64,000 nt of DNA, from positions 98,049 to 162,048 of the forward strand of contig NZ_QWVS01000023.1 in assembly GCF_003570725.1 (NCBI RefSeq), in the 5' to 3' direction. Below, one piece after another: positions 1-7,308 of this stretch. Under the pieces are notes generated by a model. It searched no databases. It had not been told where the DNA came from and saw only the letters and a program-made list of their open reading frames with translations. Position 1 is the first letter of the stretch. Every line of letters begins with the position of its first letter. This stretch comes from Peribacillus asahii. GTDB taxonomy: Bacteria; Bacillota; Bacilli; Bacillales; DSM-1321. Both the position numbers and the translations under genes were made by a program.

Positions 1-432
1 ATTGAAGATGATTGCTTAATTGGTCCTAGGGTTTTTATTTCTGATTCTCAACATGAATACTCAAATCCTAATTTGCCGATCGCAAATCAAGGTATTAAAT
101 CAATTGTTAATAGGCTAATTGTTAAAAGAGGAGCTTGGATTGGAGCAAATGTTACTTTAATAGGTGACATTTCTATAGGAAATGGAAGTGTAATAGGGGC
201 TAATTCAGTTGTTACAATGAGTGTTCCTTCACATTGTGTTATATACGGTAATCCAGCATCAGTTTTGAAAATCTATCATTATAAAAAGAGAGAATGGGTA
301 CAACCTCATTCAGACGAAGAGATTTTAGAGATTCTTCAACAACGAGGGAATTTTGAAGGATATAATGATGATTATATTTTAGCAAGTCTCAAAAAAGAGT
401 TAGAAAAAATCAAGAATAGTTCTATTCTGTAA
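1..432 (+). CDS. Hexapeptide-repeat acyltransferase, C-terminal part (5' end outside window)
   Basis: The reading frame is open from base 1, so the start lies left of the window. What remains is the end of a left-handed beta-helix acyltransferase. Hexapeptide turns (IGANVTLIGDISIGNGSVIGANS) are followed by the usual IYGNPA motif that closes these enzymes, then a charged helical tail. Such enzymes move acetyl or other acyl groups from CoA (or ACP) to sugars or amino sugars. Next to flagellin genes they often belong to flagellin-glycan synthesis, but that role is inferred from position only. The last codons run into the flagellin/intron relic, so the C-terminus may have been remade by recombination. 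Confidence 0.8.
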   Translation: MEDDCLIGPRVFISDSQHEYSNPNLPIANQGIKSIVNRLIVKRGAWIGANVTLIGDISIGNGSVIGANSVVTMSVPSHCVIYGNPASVLKIYHYKKREWVQPHSDEEILEILQQRGNFEGYNDDYILASLKKELEKIKNSSIL

Positions 433-447
433 GATACAGTCGTAAAG

Positions 448-492
448 CAAGCAAACCAACGACCATAGAAAGTTCTGCAACTTCTTCGTTAA
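448..492 (+). pseudogene. Flagellin C-terminal tail, relic copy 1
   Basis: Read from 448, the frame gives QANQRP, a stop (TAG at 466), then KVLQLLR and TAA. This is the universal flagellin C-terminus (compare [14 protein letters not shown] of the intact hag here) with a nonsense mutation. No flagellin body precedes it. Upstream bases 421-447 resemble the end of the group I intron before copy 2, including a shared TCTATTCT and an AAAG directly before the tail. So this looks like a second, decayed intron-exon junction. Confidence 0.7.
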
Positions 493-539
493 GAATAAAG
501 TCAGAGGTCATGGAATTTATCCACGGCCTTTTATTTTAG

Positions 540-853
540 TACATAATGGGAATATCATTGGAGGATAACTGAGTGAATTGCTGGAACTTCCTAAAGCTTC
601 ATCAACCACAACGTAACTGGAAACGGTCAGCGTGAAGGTGTGAAAATGATGAAGATGAAACAATGGATAATCAGCAGCCAAGCTCCTGTGAGGAAACTGT
701 GGAGAAGGTTCAACGACTAGAGAACACGGTCTAAGGTAAAAAGCTATGGCTATGAATCTCGTAGGGCAGCTAGTCTGTTCGAAGCGCCCAGCTCCATGAA
801 AAACATGGATGAAGATATAGTCTATTCTATGATCGAAAGACATAGCGGCAAAG
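540..853 (+). ncRNA. Group I intron (5' end not defined, possibly truncated)
   Basis: All four conserved group I core elements occur in order. P is AATTGCTGGAAC at 576-587, Q is AATCAGCAGC at 669-678, R is GTTCAACGACTAGA at 708-721 and S is AAGATATAGTC at 812-822. P7 forms between GACTA (715-719) and TAGTC (818-822). P8 is CCATG/CATGG around 794-809 and P9 is CTATG (827-831)/CATAG (841-845). The intron most likely ends at G853, because the flagellin tail resumes at 854. No homing endonuclease is encoded. I find no flagellin 5' exon, so the left end may be lost. Group I introns in flagellin genes of Bacillus relatives have been reported. Whether this one still splices is unknown. Confidence 0.85.
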
Positions 854-898
854 CAAGCCAATCAACAACCACAAGGAGTTTTACAACTTCTTCGTTAA
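854..898 (+). pseudogene. Flagellin 3' exon (C-terminal tail), relic copy 2
   Basis: Directly after the intron, codons from 854 read [14 protein letters not shown] and TAA. This is an uninterrupted flagellin C-terminus and is followed by its own terminator (916-945). With the intron spliced out this would finish a flagellin, but no upstream exon is in the window. It is therefore an orphan exon or part of a rearranged gene. It is closer to the usual Bacillus tail (ending in LLR) than to the tail of the intact hag (LLK), which suggests a different paralogue. Confidence 0.8.
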
Positions 899-915
899 TT
901 TTAGATTTTATACAG

Positions 916-945
916 GAGACTCTAGGTTTGCTAGGGTCTCTTTTA
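916..945 (+). terminator. Rho-independent terminator of the flagellin relic
   Basis: GAGACTCTAG (916-925) pairs with CTAGGGTCTC (931-940) around a five-base loop. TTTTA follows. It lies 17 bases after the stop of the orphan flagellin exon, the usual place for a flagellin gene terminator. Confidence 0.8.
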
Positions 946-979
946 CATTATTGTTTCTGTAAGATAATGGAGGGGAACT

Positions 980-1270
980 ATGGATATTATTATAGAAATA
1001 GATTATATAGATGGCTCTTATGAACCTTCTATTAATGTTATCGGTTCATTTGCTGTTTCAGGTATTTCAGATTTTGAGTTGAAAGAGACCTTATTTGAAG
1101 CAGTAGAAGCTATAAAAAACGCTTTGAAAAATATTGATTTTAGTAAGTGTACAGTTGTGTTTTGTTCCAGCGCTAACAAAAATCATAGGGGAGTTTTAAA
1201 TCATGATGATATAGAACTTTTTGCAAACAATGATTTTTTGGACCTCGTGGCTAGTGGTCAAACCTCGTAG
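980..1270 (+). CDS. Hypothetical protein, 96 aa, flagellin-adjacent
   Basis: I do not recognise the family. A good ribosome binding site (GGAGGGG) precedes the ATG by a few bases. The protein is short and acidic, with an N-terminal stretch that looks like beta strands (MDIIIEIDY), a central helix (LKETLFEAVEAIKNALK) and one Cys pair separated by several residues. There is no signal peptide or membrane segment. It lies 38 bases before a coiled-coil gene and then yjfB, in the same direction, so the three probably form one transcript. A motility-linked role is only inferred from the neighbours. Confidence 0.6.
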   Translation: MDIIIEIDYIDGSYEPSINVIGSFAVSGISDFELKETLFEAVEAIKNALKNIDFSKCTVVFCSSANKNHRGVLNHDDIELFANNDFLDLVASGQTS

Positions 1271-1307
1271 TCGTTATAAAAAAAGCTGTTTGACAGGAGG
1301 TAACTAG

Positions 1308-1547
1308 ATGGATAAGGATGAACAAGCACATAAAGAGTTTCTTGAAGAACAGCTTCAATGGTGTAAAGAACAAGACTGTGTCTTAGCAGAGATAGAAATA
1401 AAGCTTCATGAAATGAAAAAAATAGCTCAATACGCTCTCAATCATGAACTTACTGCAATAGAAATTGAACAATTCAATGCTCAATTAAACGAATTGAAAG
1501 TTGAGGTTCATTTTCTAGAAAAGCAACTACACTCTGTTGTCCATTAG
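1308..1547 (+). CDS. Small coiled-coil protein, 79 aa
   Basis: Not recognised by family. The start ATG follows GACAGGAGG at ideal distance. The protein is almost wholly helical and charged, with heptad-like spacing (EEQLQWCKEQDCVLAEIE near the start, LNELKVEVHFLEKQL near the end), so a small coiled coil is likely. It carries two Cys residues four apart. It sits between the 96-aa gene and yjfB, with only about 20 bases to yjfB. It could be a flagellar chaperone-like or regulatory peptide; nothing in the sequence decides this. Confidence 0.65.
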   Translation: MDKDEQAHKEFLEEQLQWCKEQDCVLAEIEIKLHEMKKIAQYALNHELTAIEIEQFNAQLNELKVEVHFLEKQLHSVVH

Positions 1548-1567
1548 AAAGAGAAAGGTGGTGTTTT

Positions 1568-1768
1568 ATGGATATTGCATTAATGTCAATGGCATTGAGT
1601 CAAGGACAAATTCAACAACAAGCTTCGATGTCAGTAATGAAGGTGGCAATGGGAAATGCAGAACAACAGGATGAAGCTCTTCAGAAGTTAATGAGTACGA
1701 CTGATGCAACAGCAATTCAACATGCTGTTCAGCCACATTTAGGTGGAAACATTGATTTGAAATTGTAG
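1568..1768 (+). CDS. yjfB: YjfB-family putative motility protein
   Basis: A 66-residue protein that opens with MDIALMSMALSQGQIQQQAS and continues with VMKVAMGNAEQQDEALQKL. This is the characteristic pattern of the YjfB family, whose B. subtilis member belongs to the sigma-D motility regulon. Its molecular function is not known. It is fully helical, with no signal peptide and no Cys. The RBS AGAAAGGTGG lies just upstream. It ends the three-gene group and a terminator follows at once. Its place beside flagellin genes agrees with a filament or motility role. Confidence 0.85.
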   Translation: MDIALMSMALSQGQIQQQASMSVMKVAMGNAEQQDEALQKLMSTTDATAIQHAVQPHLGGNIDLKL

Positions 1769-1781
1769 AAGAACCATTTTA

Positions 1782-1811
1782 GAGTAGCCAAGCTGAGGTT
1801 GCTCTTTTTTA
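1782..1811 (+). terminator. Rho-independent terminator after yjfB
   Basis: GAGTAGC (1782-1788) pairs, with two G-U pairs, with GTTGCTC (1798-1804). A run of T follows at 1805-1810. It closes the group of three small genes. Confidence 0.7.
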
Positions 1812-1954
1812 ACGAATAAGTCACAATGTCGGTTCTACTGAATTTCGGTTCCTGTCCCCCACTCTACTAATTTTTGGAACTTAAGACTGTATAAAAGGAA
1901 AGTTATCGTTTTACCACTATTAATTTAACTTTCTAGGAAGTGGTAAACGAATAG

Positions 1955-2200
1955 GTATCTGGACCATCTACACGAGGGCAAAAAAGGAGGGAATACCAGT
2001 TAGAAAATGGGCAGGATGCAAATAGTTATCATCTATTGTTAAAAGCAATTGCCCAAAATCCACCTATTGTTAGTATTTCTCTAGACGAAATGAAAGAAAG
2101 GGTCAATCAGCCAACAATCCATTCAAAAGAAAAGATTGAGAGAAATAAGATTAGAGACGCTTTTCAAAAATTGATGTTGTGTCACAGTGACTTTTTGTGA
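1955..2200 (+). pseudogene. Possible remnant reading frame, 81 codons without an early start
   Basis: Between TAG at 1952 and TGA at 2198 one frame stays open and has protein-like composition (for example LLLKAIAQNPPIVSISLDEM and a basic helix after it). It has no ATG, GTG or TTG near its beginning with a ribosome site. A purine-rich AAAAGGAGGG at about 1980 lies inside it but has no matching in-frame start. It looks like the tail of a lost gene, family not recognised. The rest of 1812-2239 shows nothing else I can support. Confidence 0.3.
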
Positions 2201-2238
2201 TTTTTTGAATTGTGGATATCCTGTGTATAACTTTGTGG
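2181..2238 (+). repeat. Intergenic element with GTCACAGTGAC and TGTGGATATC, copy 1
   Basis: A palindrome GTCACAGTGAC (2181-2191) is followed by a T-rich spacer, TTGTGGATATC, and then TGTGTATAACTTTGTGG. A second copy of the same order stands at 14458-14510. TGTGGATA resembles a DnaA box (reverse complement TTATCCACA) with one mismatch. Function unknown. Confidence 0.5.
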
Positions 2239-2239
2239 G

Positions 2240-2285
2240 AAAACCATAAATCCTATGTATTACTTAGGGTTTATGGTTTTTCTTT
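2240..2285 (+). terminator. Strong hairpin terminator before the ylqG-like gene
   Basis: AAAACCATAAA(T)CCTA (2240-2254) pairs with TAGGGTTTATGGTTTT (2265-2280), giving a stem of about 15 pairs with one internal mismatch, then TCTTTG. It would block transcription from the left, so the next gene needs its own promoter. Confidence 0.75.
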
Positions 2286-2316
2286 GTTTTTGTGAAAATA
2301 TCCCTAGGATTTCCAA

Positions 2317-2343
2317 TGAAAATCCTTTGTTTCTAACCGATAC
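2317..2343 (+). promoter_or_regulatory. Candidate sigma-D promoter of the ylqG-like gene
   Basis: TGAA (2317-2320), 15 bases, then ACCGATAC (2336-2343) against the sigma-D consensus TAAA-N15-GCCGATAT. The -10 matches at six of eight bases. It stands about 36 bases before the start codon. The same TGAA variant and spacing occur before flaG. Confidence 0.55.
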
Positions 2344-2378
2344 AAAAGGTAGGTTAATTAGAACGGGGTGTAACTTGA

Positions 2379-5300
2379 ATGCAAATTATTCAAAATAACT
2401 ATAGATCAATTTCACAAACAGCAGTTCCTTCTTCGCAGCCGGATGTTGGGGATTTGCTTCAAGTATCTGTAAAGGAACGAGTGAGTAATCAAGAAGCCTT
2501 TGTTTCGATCAGGGGAACGACCACAAAAGTTCAATTTGAAGGCAATGTTCCGAAGCAAGATCAAGTGTTTGTTGAAATTACAGGAAAAACAGCGGAAGGA
2601 TATTATACGGTTAAAAGGTCTGATAAAACTCCGAGTATGCCTGCTGCTCAGACTAATATGTCGCATAGTGCGGATTCCGAATTAACTGAGATTGTGAAAG
2701 CTTTTTCATCACGTGGAGTGTCACTGACGAAAGATCAAATGAATGTGATGAAGGAGTTTATCGCTAAAGGGCCAGGAACAGCTGAACAAAAAGCAGAGAC
2801 GTTACGTGTAATGGCTCAAAAGCAAATTGGCGTTACGAATCATACGGTCAAGGCGGTGCATGAAGCGTTAAATGGTAAAACGTTATCAGCATCGTTAATG
2901 TCAGTGTTAGATGAATTAGGTGTACAACTTCAATCGAGAAATACTTCTACGCCGGCTAAAAGTATAGCAACAGTGCGAACAGAAGCACAACGAGAACCGA
3001 ATGTAGCAAAGTCTATCCAAATGGTAGAAGATTTTTTAAAAAGTACGAATTTGAATGAAGCAAGCAAAAAGAAATTAGAACAAAGCGTTTCAGAAGCGAA
3101 GAAACTCTCGCAAGCAGGACAAACCGTTCAGGCGAAAGTGCAGTTGATTCAACATTTAGTAGCAGTCGAGAAGCAAGTGAATGCTGATAAGGCTAATACC
3201 ACTGCGGAGATGTCTGCTTCTAAAAGTGCTAGTGAAGCAATCCTTCAGGTAAAAGAAAAGGTAGCACAAGAATCAAATGTAGCCCGAGCACTAGAACAAG
3301 TAAGAGAAGTAGCTAAGACGGAGAATCTGCCAGTGAAAGCAATGGAAAAGCTAGATAAAGTCATAGAGGAAGTCACACGTTTAGTCCAAACAGGTCAAAG
3401 TGTTCAAGCGAAAGCTCAGTTAACGCAGTCTTTAAGTCAACTGGAGCAAGAGCTACGAGTAGAGGAAGCGCAACCAAGCGAAGTGATTCGCCAGGTGAAA
3501 GAAAAAGTAGCGCAAGAGCCGAATGTAGCCCGAGCGCTAGAACAAGTAAGAGAGGTAGCTAAGGCGGAGAATCTGCCAGTGAAAGCAGTGAAAAAGTTGG
3601 ATAAAGTGATACAGGAAGCGGCACGCCTTGTCCAAACAGGTCAAAGCATTCAAGCGAAAACGCAATTAACGCAGTCTTTAAAACAACTGGAACAAGAGTT
3701 GCAAGTAGAAGAAATGAAACCGAGCGAAGTGATTCGTCAGGTAAAAGAGAAAGCAGCACAGGAACCAAATATATCCAGAGTGCTCGAACACGTAAAGGAA
3801 GTAGCGAAGGCAGCAAACCTACCAGCACAAGCGGTAGAAAAGCTAGATAAAGTGATACAGGAAGCGGCACGCCTTGTCCAAACAGGTCAAAGTGTCCAAG
3901 CAAAAGTGCAGTTAACACGAGCCTTATCGCAACTAGAACAACAGTTGCAAATGGCCGAAATAAACCCAAGCGAAGCAGTCCGTCAGGTCAAAGAAAAAGT
4001 AGCACAAGAGCCGAATGTGGCCAGAGCACTTGAACAAGTAAAAGAACTGGTAAAAACTGTGGATTTACCAGCAAAAGTAGCAGAACAGCTAGACAAAGCG
4101 ATGCGAGAAGCGATCCGGCTTGTGGAAACAGGTCAAAGTGTCCAAGCGAAAGCGCAGTTAACACAAGCCTTATCGCAACTGGGACAAGAACTACAAGTAG
4201 CCGAAACAAAACCAAGCGAAGCAATCTATCAGGTAAAAGAAAAAGTAGCCCAAGAGCCGAATGTGGCTAGAGCACTCGAACAAGTAAAAGAAGTAACGAA
4301 AAGTGCAAACCTGCCAACAAAGGTGATAGAAAAGCTAGATAAAGTGATGCAGGAAGTGAACCGACTTGCTCAAACAGGTCAAAGTGTTCAAGCGAAAGCG
4401 CAGTTAAAGCAAGCTTTAAATCAATTGGAACAAGAGTTACAAGTAGCCGAAATAAAACCAAGCGAAGTAATTCGCCAAGTAAAAGAAAAAGTCACGCAAG
4501 AACCAAATATAGCCAGAGCGTTAGATCAAGTAAAAGAAGCAGTAAAAACGACGAACTTACCAGTAAAAGCGGTAGAAAAACTAGACAAAGTGATACAAGA
4601 AGCCACCCGTTTGGCCCAAACAGGTCAAAGCGTCCAAGCGAAAGTCCAATTAACGCAATCTCTTGTACAATTGGAGCAAGACTTACAAATAGCTGAAACA
4701 AAGTCAAGCGAGGCCATTCGCCAGGTGAAAGAAAAGGTAGCGCAAGAACCGAATATAGCTCGAGCTCTAGAACAAGTAAGAGAAGTCGCGAAAACTCCGA
4801 ACCTGCCATTGCAAGCAGCGGAAAAACTAGACAAAGTAATACAAGAAGCTGCACGTCTTGCGCAACCAGGCCAAAGCGTCCAAGCGAAAGTGCAGTTAAC
4901 CCAGGCTTTGAATCAACTGGAACAAGAGCTACACGTAGCTGAAATGAAACCAAGTGAAGCAATTCGTCAAGTAAAAGAAAAAGTGGCGCAAGAATCGAGT
5001 ATAGCTCGAGCGCTTGAACAAGTGAAAGAAGTAGTAAAAACGTCGAACCTACCAACAAAAGCAATAGAACTAGAACAACTAGACAAGGTGATGCAAGAAG
5101 CCACACGCCTCGCACAAACGGGTCAAACTATCCAAGCGAAAGCACAGTTAATACAAACGTTACATCAACTCGAGCAAAATTTACAAGTCGAGGAATCACC
5201 AAAGTCAACGGCGGCTCTAAATCAATTAAAAGACAAAATCATGCAAGAACCGAATATCTCTAAAGCGATTGAACAAACGAAAGAAGCTATAAAAACACCA

Positions 5301-6953
5301 GGAATGCCAACGCAAGTGATTCAGAAGCTTGAACAAGCAGTTCAGGAAGCAACGAAACTTCACTCGATTGGTCGAGATGCTCAAGCGAAAATTCAACTAA
5401 CTGGTCACCTGAATCAGTTGTTGCAATCTGTAGGAACAACTGAAGCTAGTGCTACAACTGCGAATGAGCAACAAAGTCCTTCTGTGGCCTCTAAAGATAC
5501 AAATATAGCAGAGACAATACGTAATCTAGTAAAAGATATACAAAAAGATCCGTCATTAGCGAAAGTACTTGATAAAACAGCGGCATTGCTCGCTGAACAG
5601 GGCACAAATGAAGAATTGAATGAATTAAAACAAGCACATGACAAAGCGCAACAGCTTCAAGAAAATGGGCGTGAATTAGCAGCCAGACGCGAACTTTCAA
5701 CTGCTCTTTCGAAAGTCGAACGGAATCTCGGCATTCAGCAATCTACTTCTCAAGAAAATACATTATCGCAAGCAGAACAATATGAGATTAATGAGGCGGT
5801 TCAAACATTAAAATTGGATTCGCAAAATGTCATGGTGACTGAAATTACGAAGAAGCTGTCACAGATGGCGATTGATTTTAAAACGTTGAAGCGGGAGATT
5901 ACAAGAAATTTAGATAATATTTCAAGGATGCTTGAAAATCGAAATATTTTACCACAAGCCAATGTAAAGCAAATTTTAGAGTCGACGATTCATAAGCTCG
6001 ATAATGCGATTTTAAAGGGAGACTATTTGCTTTACACAGATATGTCGACAGAAAAGAAAATGCTTGCCGTAAGCTCTCAGCTGGCTGAAGCAAAAAAATT
6101 ACTAGCAAAAGGCGAAATTAGCGAAGCGAATAAAATTGTGAAAGAAGTGAAGGCAAATATCGAAAACATTGTCTTCAAGCCTTCGGATGTAAAGGTGAAG
6201 CATTTTGTTTCAGACAAGCTTGGTTTAGAAAACTTTTCTTCAGCGCGTCAAATGGCTAGCACCGTTGAACAAGCGGTGCAACCTTTTACAAACAATGAGC
6301 CTTCAGCACGTCAAATGTATGACACGATTCGAAGACTCGGCTTAACGCATGAAAATGATGCCGGTTTTTCACTTGTTTCCAAAGATGGAACATCAGCTGA
6401 TCCGCAGCAAACAGAAAATTTAAAATCGGCATTAATGAAAATGATGAAAAATGAAGAGATGAAGCCGCAGCTTATGCAGCAAGTAGAGCAAACGGTGAAT
6501 AATATTACCGGTCAACAGCTTTTGAATAAACAAGACTCTTCAGGGATGCAAAATTTATTTTTTCAGCTGCCATATATGATGGAAAAACAAGTAGAAAACA
6601 TCAAAATATATGTGAATTCACGAAAAGATGGCGAGAAGGTAGATTGGGAGAACTGCAGCATCTATTTTGTGTTGGAAACGAAGCGTTTAGGCGATATTGG
6701 AGTTCTTCTATCTTCTTCTGAAAAAAATGTGAGCCTTACGTTCCGCAGTAATAAAGAACAGTTGTCGGAGAAATTGGCGGACTTTACAGAAGTAACGCAA
6801 GAGCGGTTCCGCGAAATTGGCTATCAGTTACAGACGATGAATGTGAAGCCTCTCAATGAACCACAGGCAAGTGCGGCAACAGAAGAACGAGTTACGGAGA
6901 AAGCGCAATTAGCTCCGACTTTTACGGAGAAGGGATATGATTTTTCAATATGA
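2379..6953 (+). CDS. FliK-like hook-length-control family protein with large 82-aa repeat array (YlqG-like)
   Basis: The 1524-residue protein has an N-terminal beta-rich part (about 25-85: LLQVSVKERV ... YYTVKRSDK) and a repeat region at about 197-1130. Its C-terminal domain (about 1385-1490) has the look of the FliK/Flg_hook C-terminus. The neighbour downstream overlaps it by ATGA and is an FlhB C-terminal homologue, exactly the B. subtilis ylqG-ylqH pair. YlqG there is about a third of this size, so the excess is repeats. FliK proteins act as rulers and switch FlhB from hook to filament export. Whether this paralogue measures anything is inference. Start: ATG at 2379 after GGGGTG. Probable sigma-D promoter upstream. 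Confidence 0.75.
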   Translation: MQIIQNNYRSISQTAVPSSQPDVGDLLQVSVKERVSNQEAFVSIRGTTTKVQFEGNVPKQDQVFVEITGKTAEGYYTVKRSDKTPSMPAAQTNMSHSADSELTEIVKAFSSRGVSLTKDQMNVMKEFIAKGPGTAEQKAETLRVMAQKQIGVTNHTVKAVHEALNGKTLSASLMSVLDELGVQLQSRNTSTPAKSIATVRTEAQREPNVAKSIQMVEDFLKSTNLNEASKKKLEQSVSEAKKLSQAGQTVQAKVQLIQHLVAVEKQVNADKANTTAEMSASKSASEAILQVKEKVAQESNVARALEQVREVAKTENLPVKAMEKLDKVIEEVTRLVQTGQSVQAKAQLTQSLSQLEQELRVEEAQPSEVIRQVKEKVAQEPNVARALEQVREVAKAENLPVKAVKKLDKVIQEAARLVQTGQSIQAKTQLTQSLKQLEQELQVEEMKPSEVIRQVKEKAAQEPNISRVLEHVKEVAKAANLPAQAVEKLDKVIQEAARLVQTGQSVQAKVQLTRALSQLEQQLQMAEINPSEAVRQVKEKVAQEPNVARALEQVKELVKTVDLPAKVAEQLDKAMREAIRLVETGQSVQAKAQLTQALSQLGQELQVAETKPSEAIYQVKEKVAQEPNVARALEQVKEVTKSANLPTKVIEKLDKVMQEVNRLAQTGQSVQAKAQLKQALNQLEQELQVAEIKPSEVIRQVKEKVTQEPNIARALDQVKEAVKTTNLPVKAVEKLDKVIQEATRLAQTGQSVQAKVQLTQSLVQLEQDLQIAETKSSEAIRQVKEKVAQEPNIARALEQVREVAKTPNLPLQAAEKLDKVIQEAARLAQPGQSVQAKVQLTQALNQLEQELHVAEMKPSEAIRQVKEKVAQESSIARALEQVKEVVKTSNLPTKAIELEQLDKVMQEATRLAQTGQTIQAKAQLIQTLHQLEQNLQVEESPKSTAALNQLKDKIMQEPNISKAIEQTKEAIKTPGMPTQVIQKLEQAVQEATKLHSIGRDAQAKIQLTGHLNQLLQSVGTTEASATTANEQQSPSVASKDTNIAETIRNLVKDIQKDPSLAKVLDKTAALLAEQGTNEELNELKQAHDKAQQLQENGRELAARRELSTALSKVERNLGIQQSTSQENTLSQAEQYEINEAVQTLKLDSQNVMVTEITKKLSQMAIDFKTLKREITRNLDNISRMLENRNILPQANVKQILESTIHKLDNAILKGDYLLYTDMSTEKKMLAVSSQLAEAKKLLAKGEISEANKIVKEVKANIENIVFKPSDVKVKHFVSDKLGLENFSSARQMASTVEQAVQPFTNNEPSARQMYDTIRRLGLTHENDAGFSLVSKDGTSADPQQTENLKSALMKMMKNEEMKPQLMQQVEQTVNNITGQQLLNKQDSSGMQNLFFQLPYMMEKQVENIKIYVNSRKDGEKVDWENCSIYFVLETKRLGDIGVLLSSSEKNVSLTFRSNKEQLSEKLADFTEVTQERFREIGYQLQTMNVKPLNEPQASAATEERVTEKAQLAPTFTEKGYDFSI
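3231..5204 (+). repeat. Eight tandem 246-bp (82-aa) coding repeats
   Basis: Eight in-frame units (residues about 285-942) follow the pattern SEAIRQVKEKVAQEPN, then ARALEQVKE, NLP, KLDKVIQEA, RLAQTGQSVQAK and QLTQALSQLEQELQVAE. Every unit is 82 residues, except one with a two-residue insertion. More divergent units flank them (residues about 197-284 and 943-1130). The units are predicted helical. High identity between neighbours suggests recent amplification, and copy number probably varies between strains. Confidence 0.9.
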
Positions 6954-7249
6954 GAAATTCACTATATGTTAACCAAAAAAATAAAAAAAAGGTGAGTGGA
7001 CCGACGGCGGCTGTTATTCGATACGATGACAGCAAAGGAGCGGTGCCGACGGTCGTGGCTCACGGGTCCGGTCAAGTCGCTCAAAAAATTATGGAGCTAG
7101 CAAAGCAAAATAACATTCAAATGCAAGAAGATGAATCGCTCGTCGGTGCCTTATTAAACGTTGATCTTGGGGAGTCGATTCCGCCGCAATTATATGCGGT
7201 GATGGCCGAGATTTTAATATTATTGGAAGAACTCGATCAAAGTTATTAA
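6950..7249 (+). CDS. ylqH: FlhB C-terminal-domain homologue (EscU/YscU/HrcU family, YlqH-like)
   Basis: A 99-residue soluble protein resembling only the cytoplasmic tail of FlhB, the export-gate protein. It contains AAVIRYDDSKGAVPTVVAHGSGQVAQKIMELAKQ and the closing ESIPPQLYAVMAEIL. The autocleavage motif NPTH of true FlhB is absent; the equivalent place reads GPTAAVIRY. The gene overlaps the FliK-like gene by ATGA, so the two are translationally coupled. FliK C-terminal domains bind FlhB C-terminal domains, so the pair probably interacts. The bona fide flhB and fliK must be elsewhere. Confidence 0.85.
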   Translation: MRNSLYVNQKNKKKVSGPTAAVIRYDDSKGAVPTVVAHGSGQVAQKIMELAKQNNIQMQEDESLVGALLNVDLGESIPPQLYAVMAEILILLEELDQSY

Positions 7250-7273
7250 AAGTTAGATAGCTTTTACCGATAA
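7247..7273 (+). promoter_or_regulatory. Sigma-D promoter for fliS2-hag
   Basis: TAAA (7247-7250), exactly 15 bases, then ACCGATAA (7266-7273). This is a near-perfect sigma-D motility promoter (TAAA-N15-GCCGATAT). It overlaps the stop of the ylqH gene and lies 36 bases before the FliS paralogue. There is no terminator before hag, so flagellin is likely made from this transcript. Confidence 0.8.
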
Positions 7274-7308
7274 TTATAGTAGCTAAGTTAAAAGGTGGAG
7301 ATACAAAA

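Noticed and set aside
517..861. 114-codon minus-strand frame across the intron
   Set aside because: It covers the group I core and the flagellin tail on the wrong strand, has no RBS, and its composition is not protein-like.
796..1023. 75-codon plus-strand frame from the intron into the 96-aa gene
   Set aside because: It runs through intron P8-P9, the flagellin tail in the wrong frame and the terminator.
1..2400. Prophage or insertion sequence as cause of the flagellin wreck
   Set aside because: No transposase, integrase or terminal inverted repeats were found; the intron has no endonuclease gene.
3559..5115. Leu-rich reading frames up to 207 codons on the minus strand opposite the FliK-like gene
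   Set aside because: They are mirror products of the repetitive, stop-poor plus-strand coding repeats and have no RBS.
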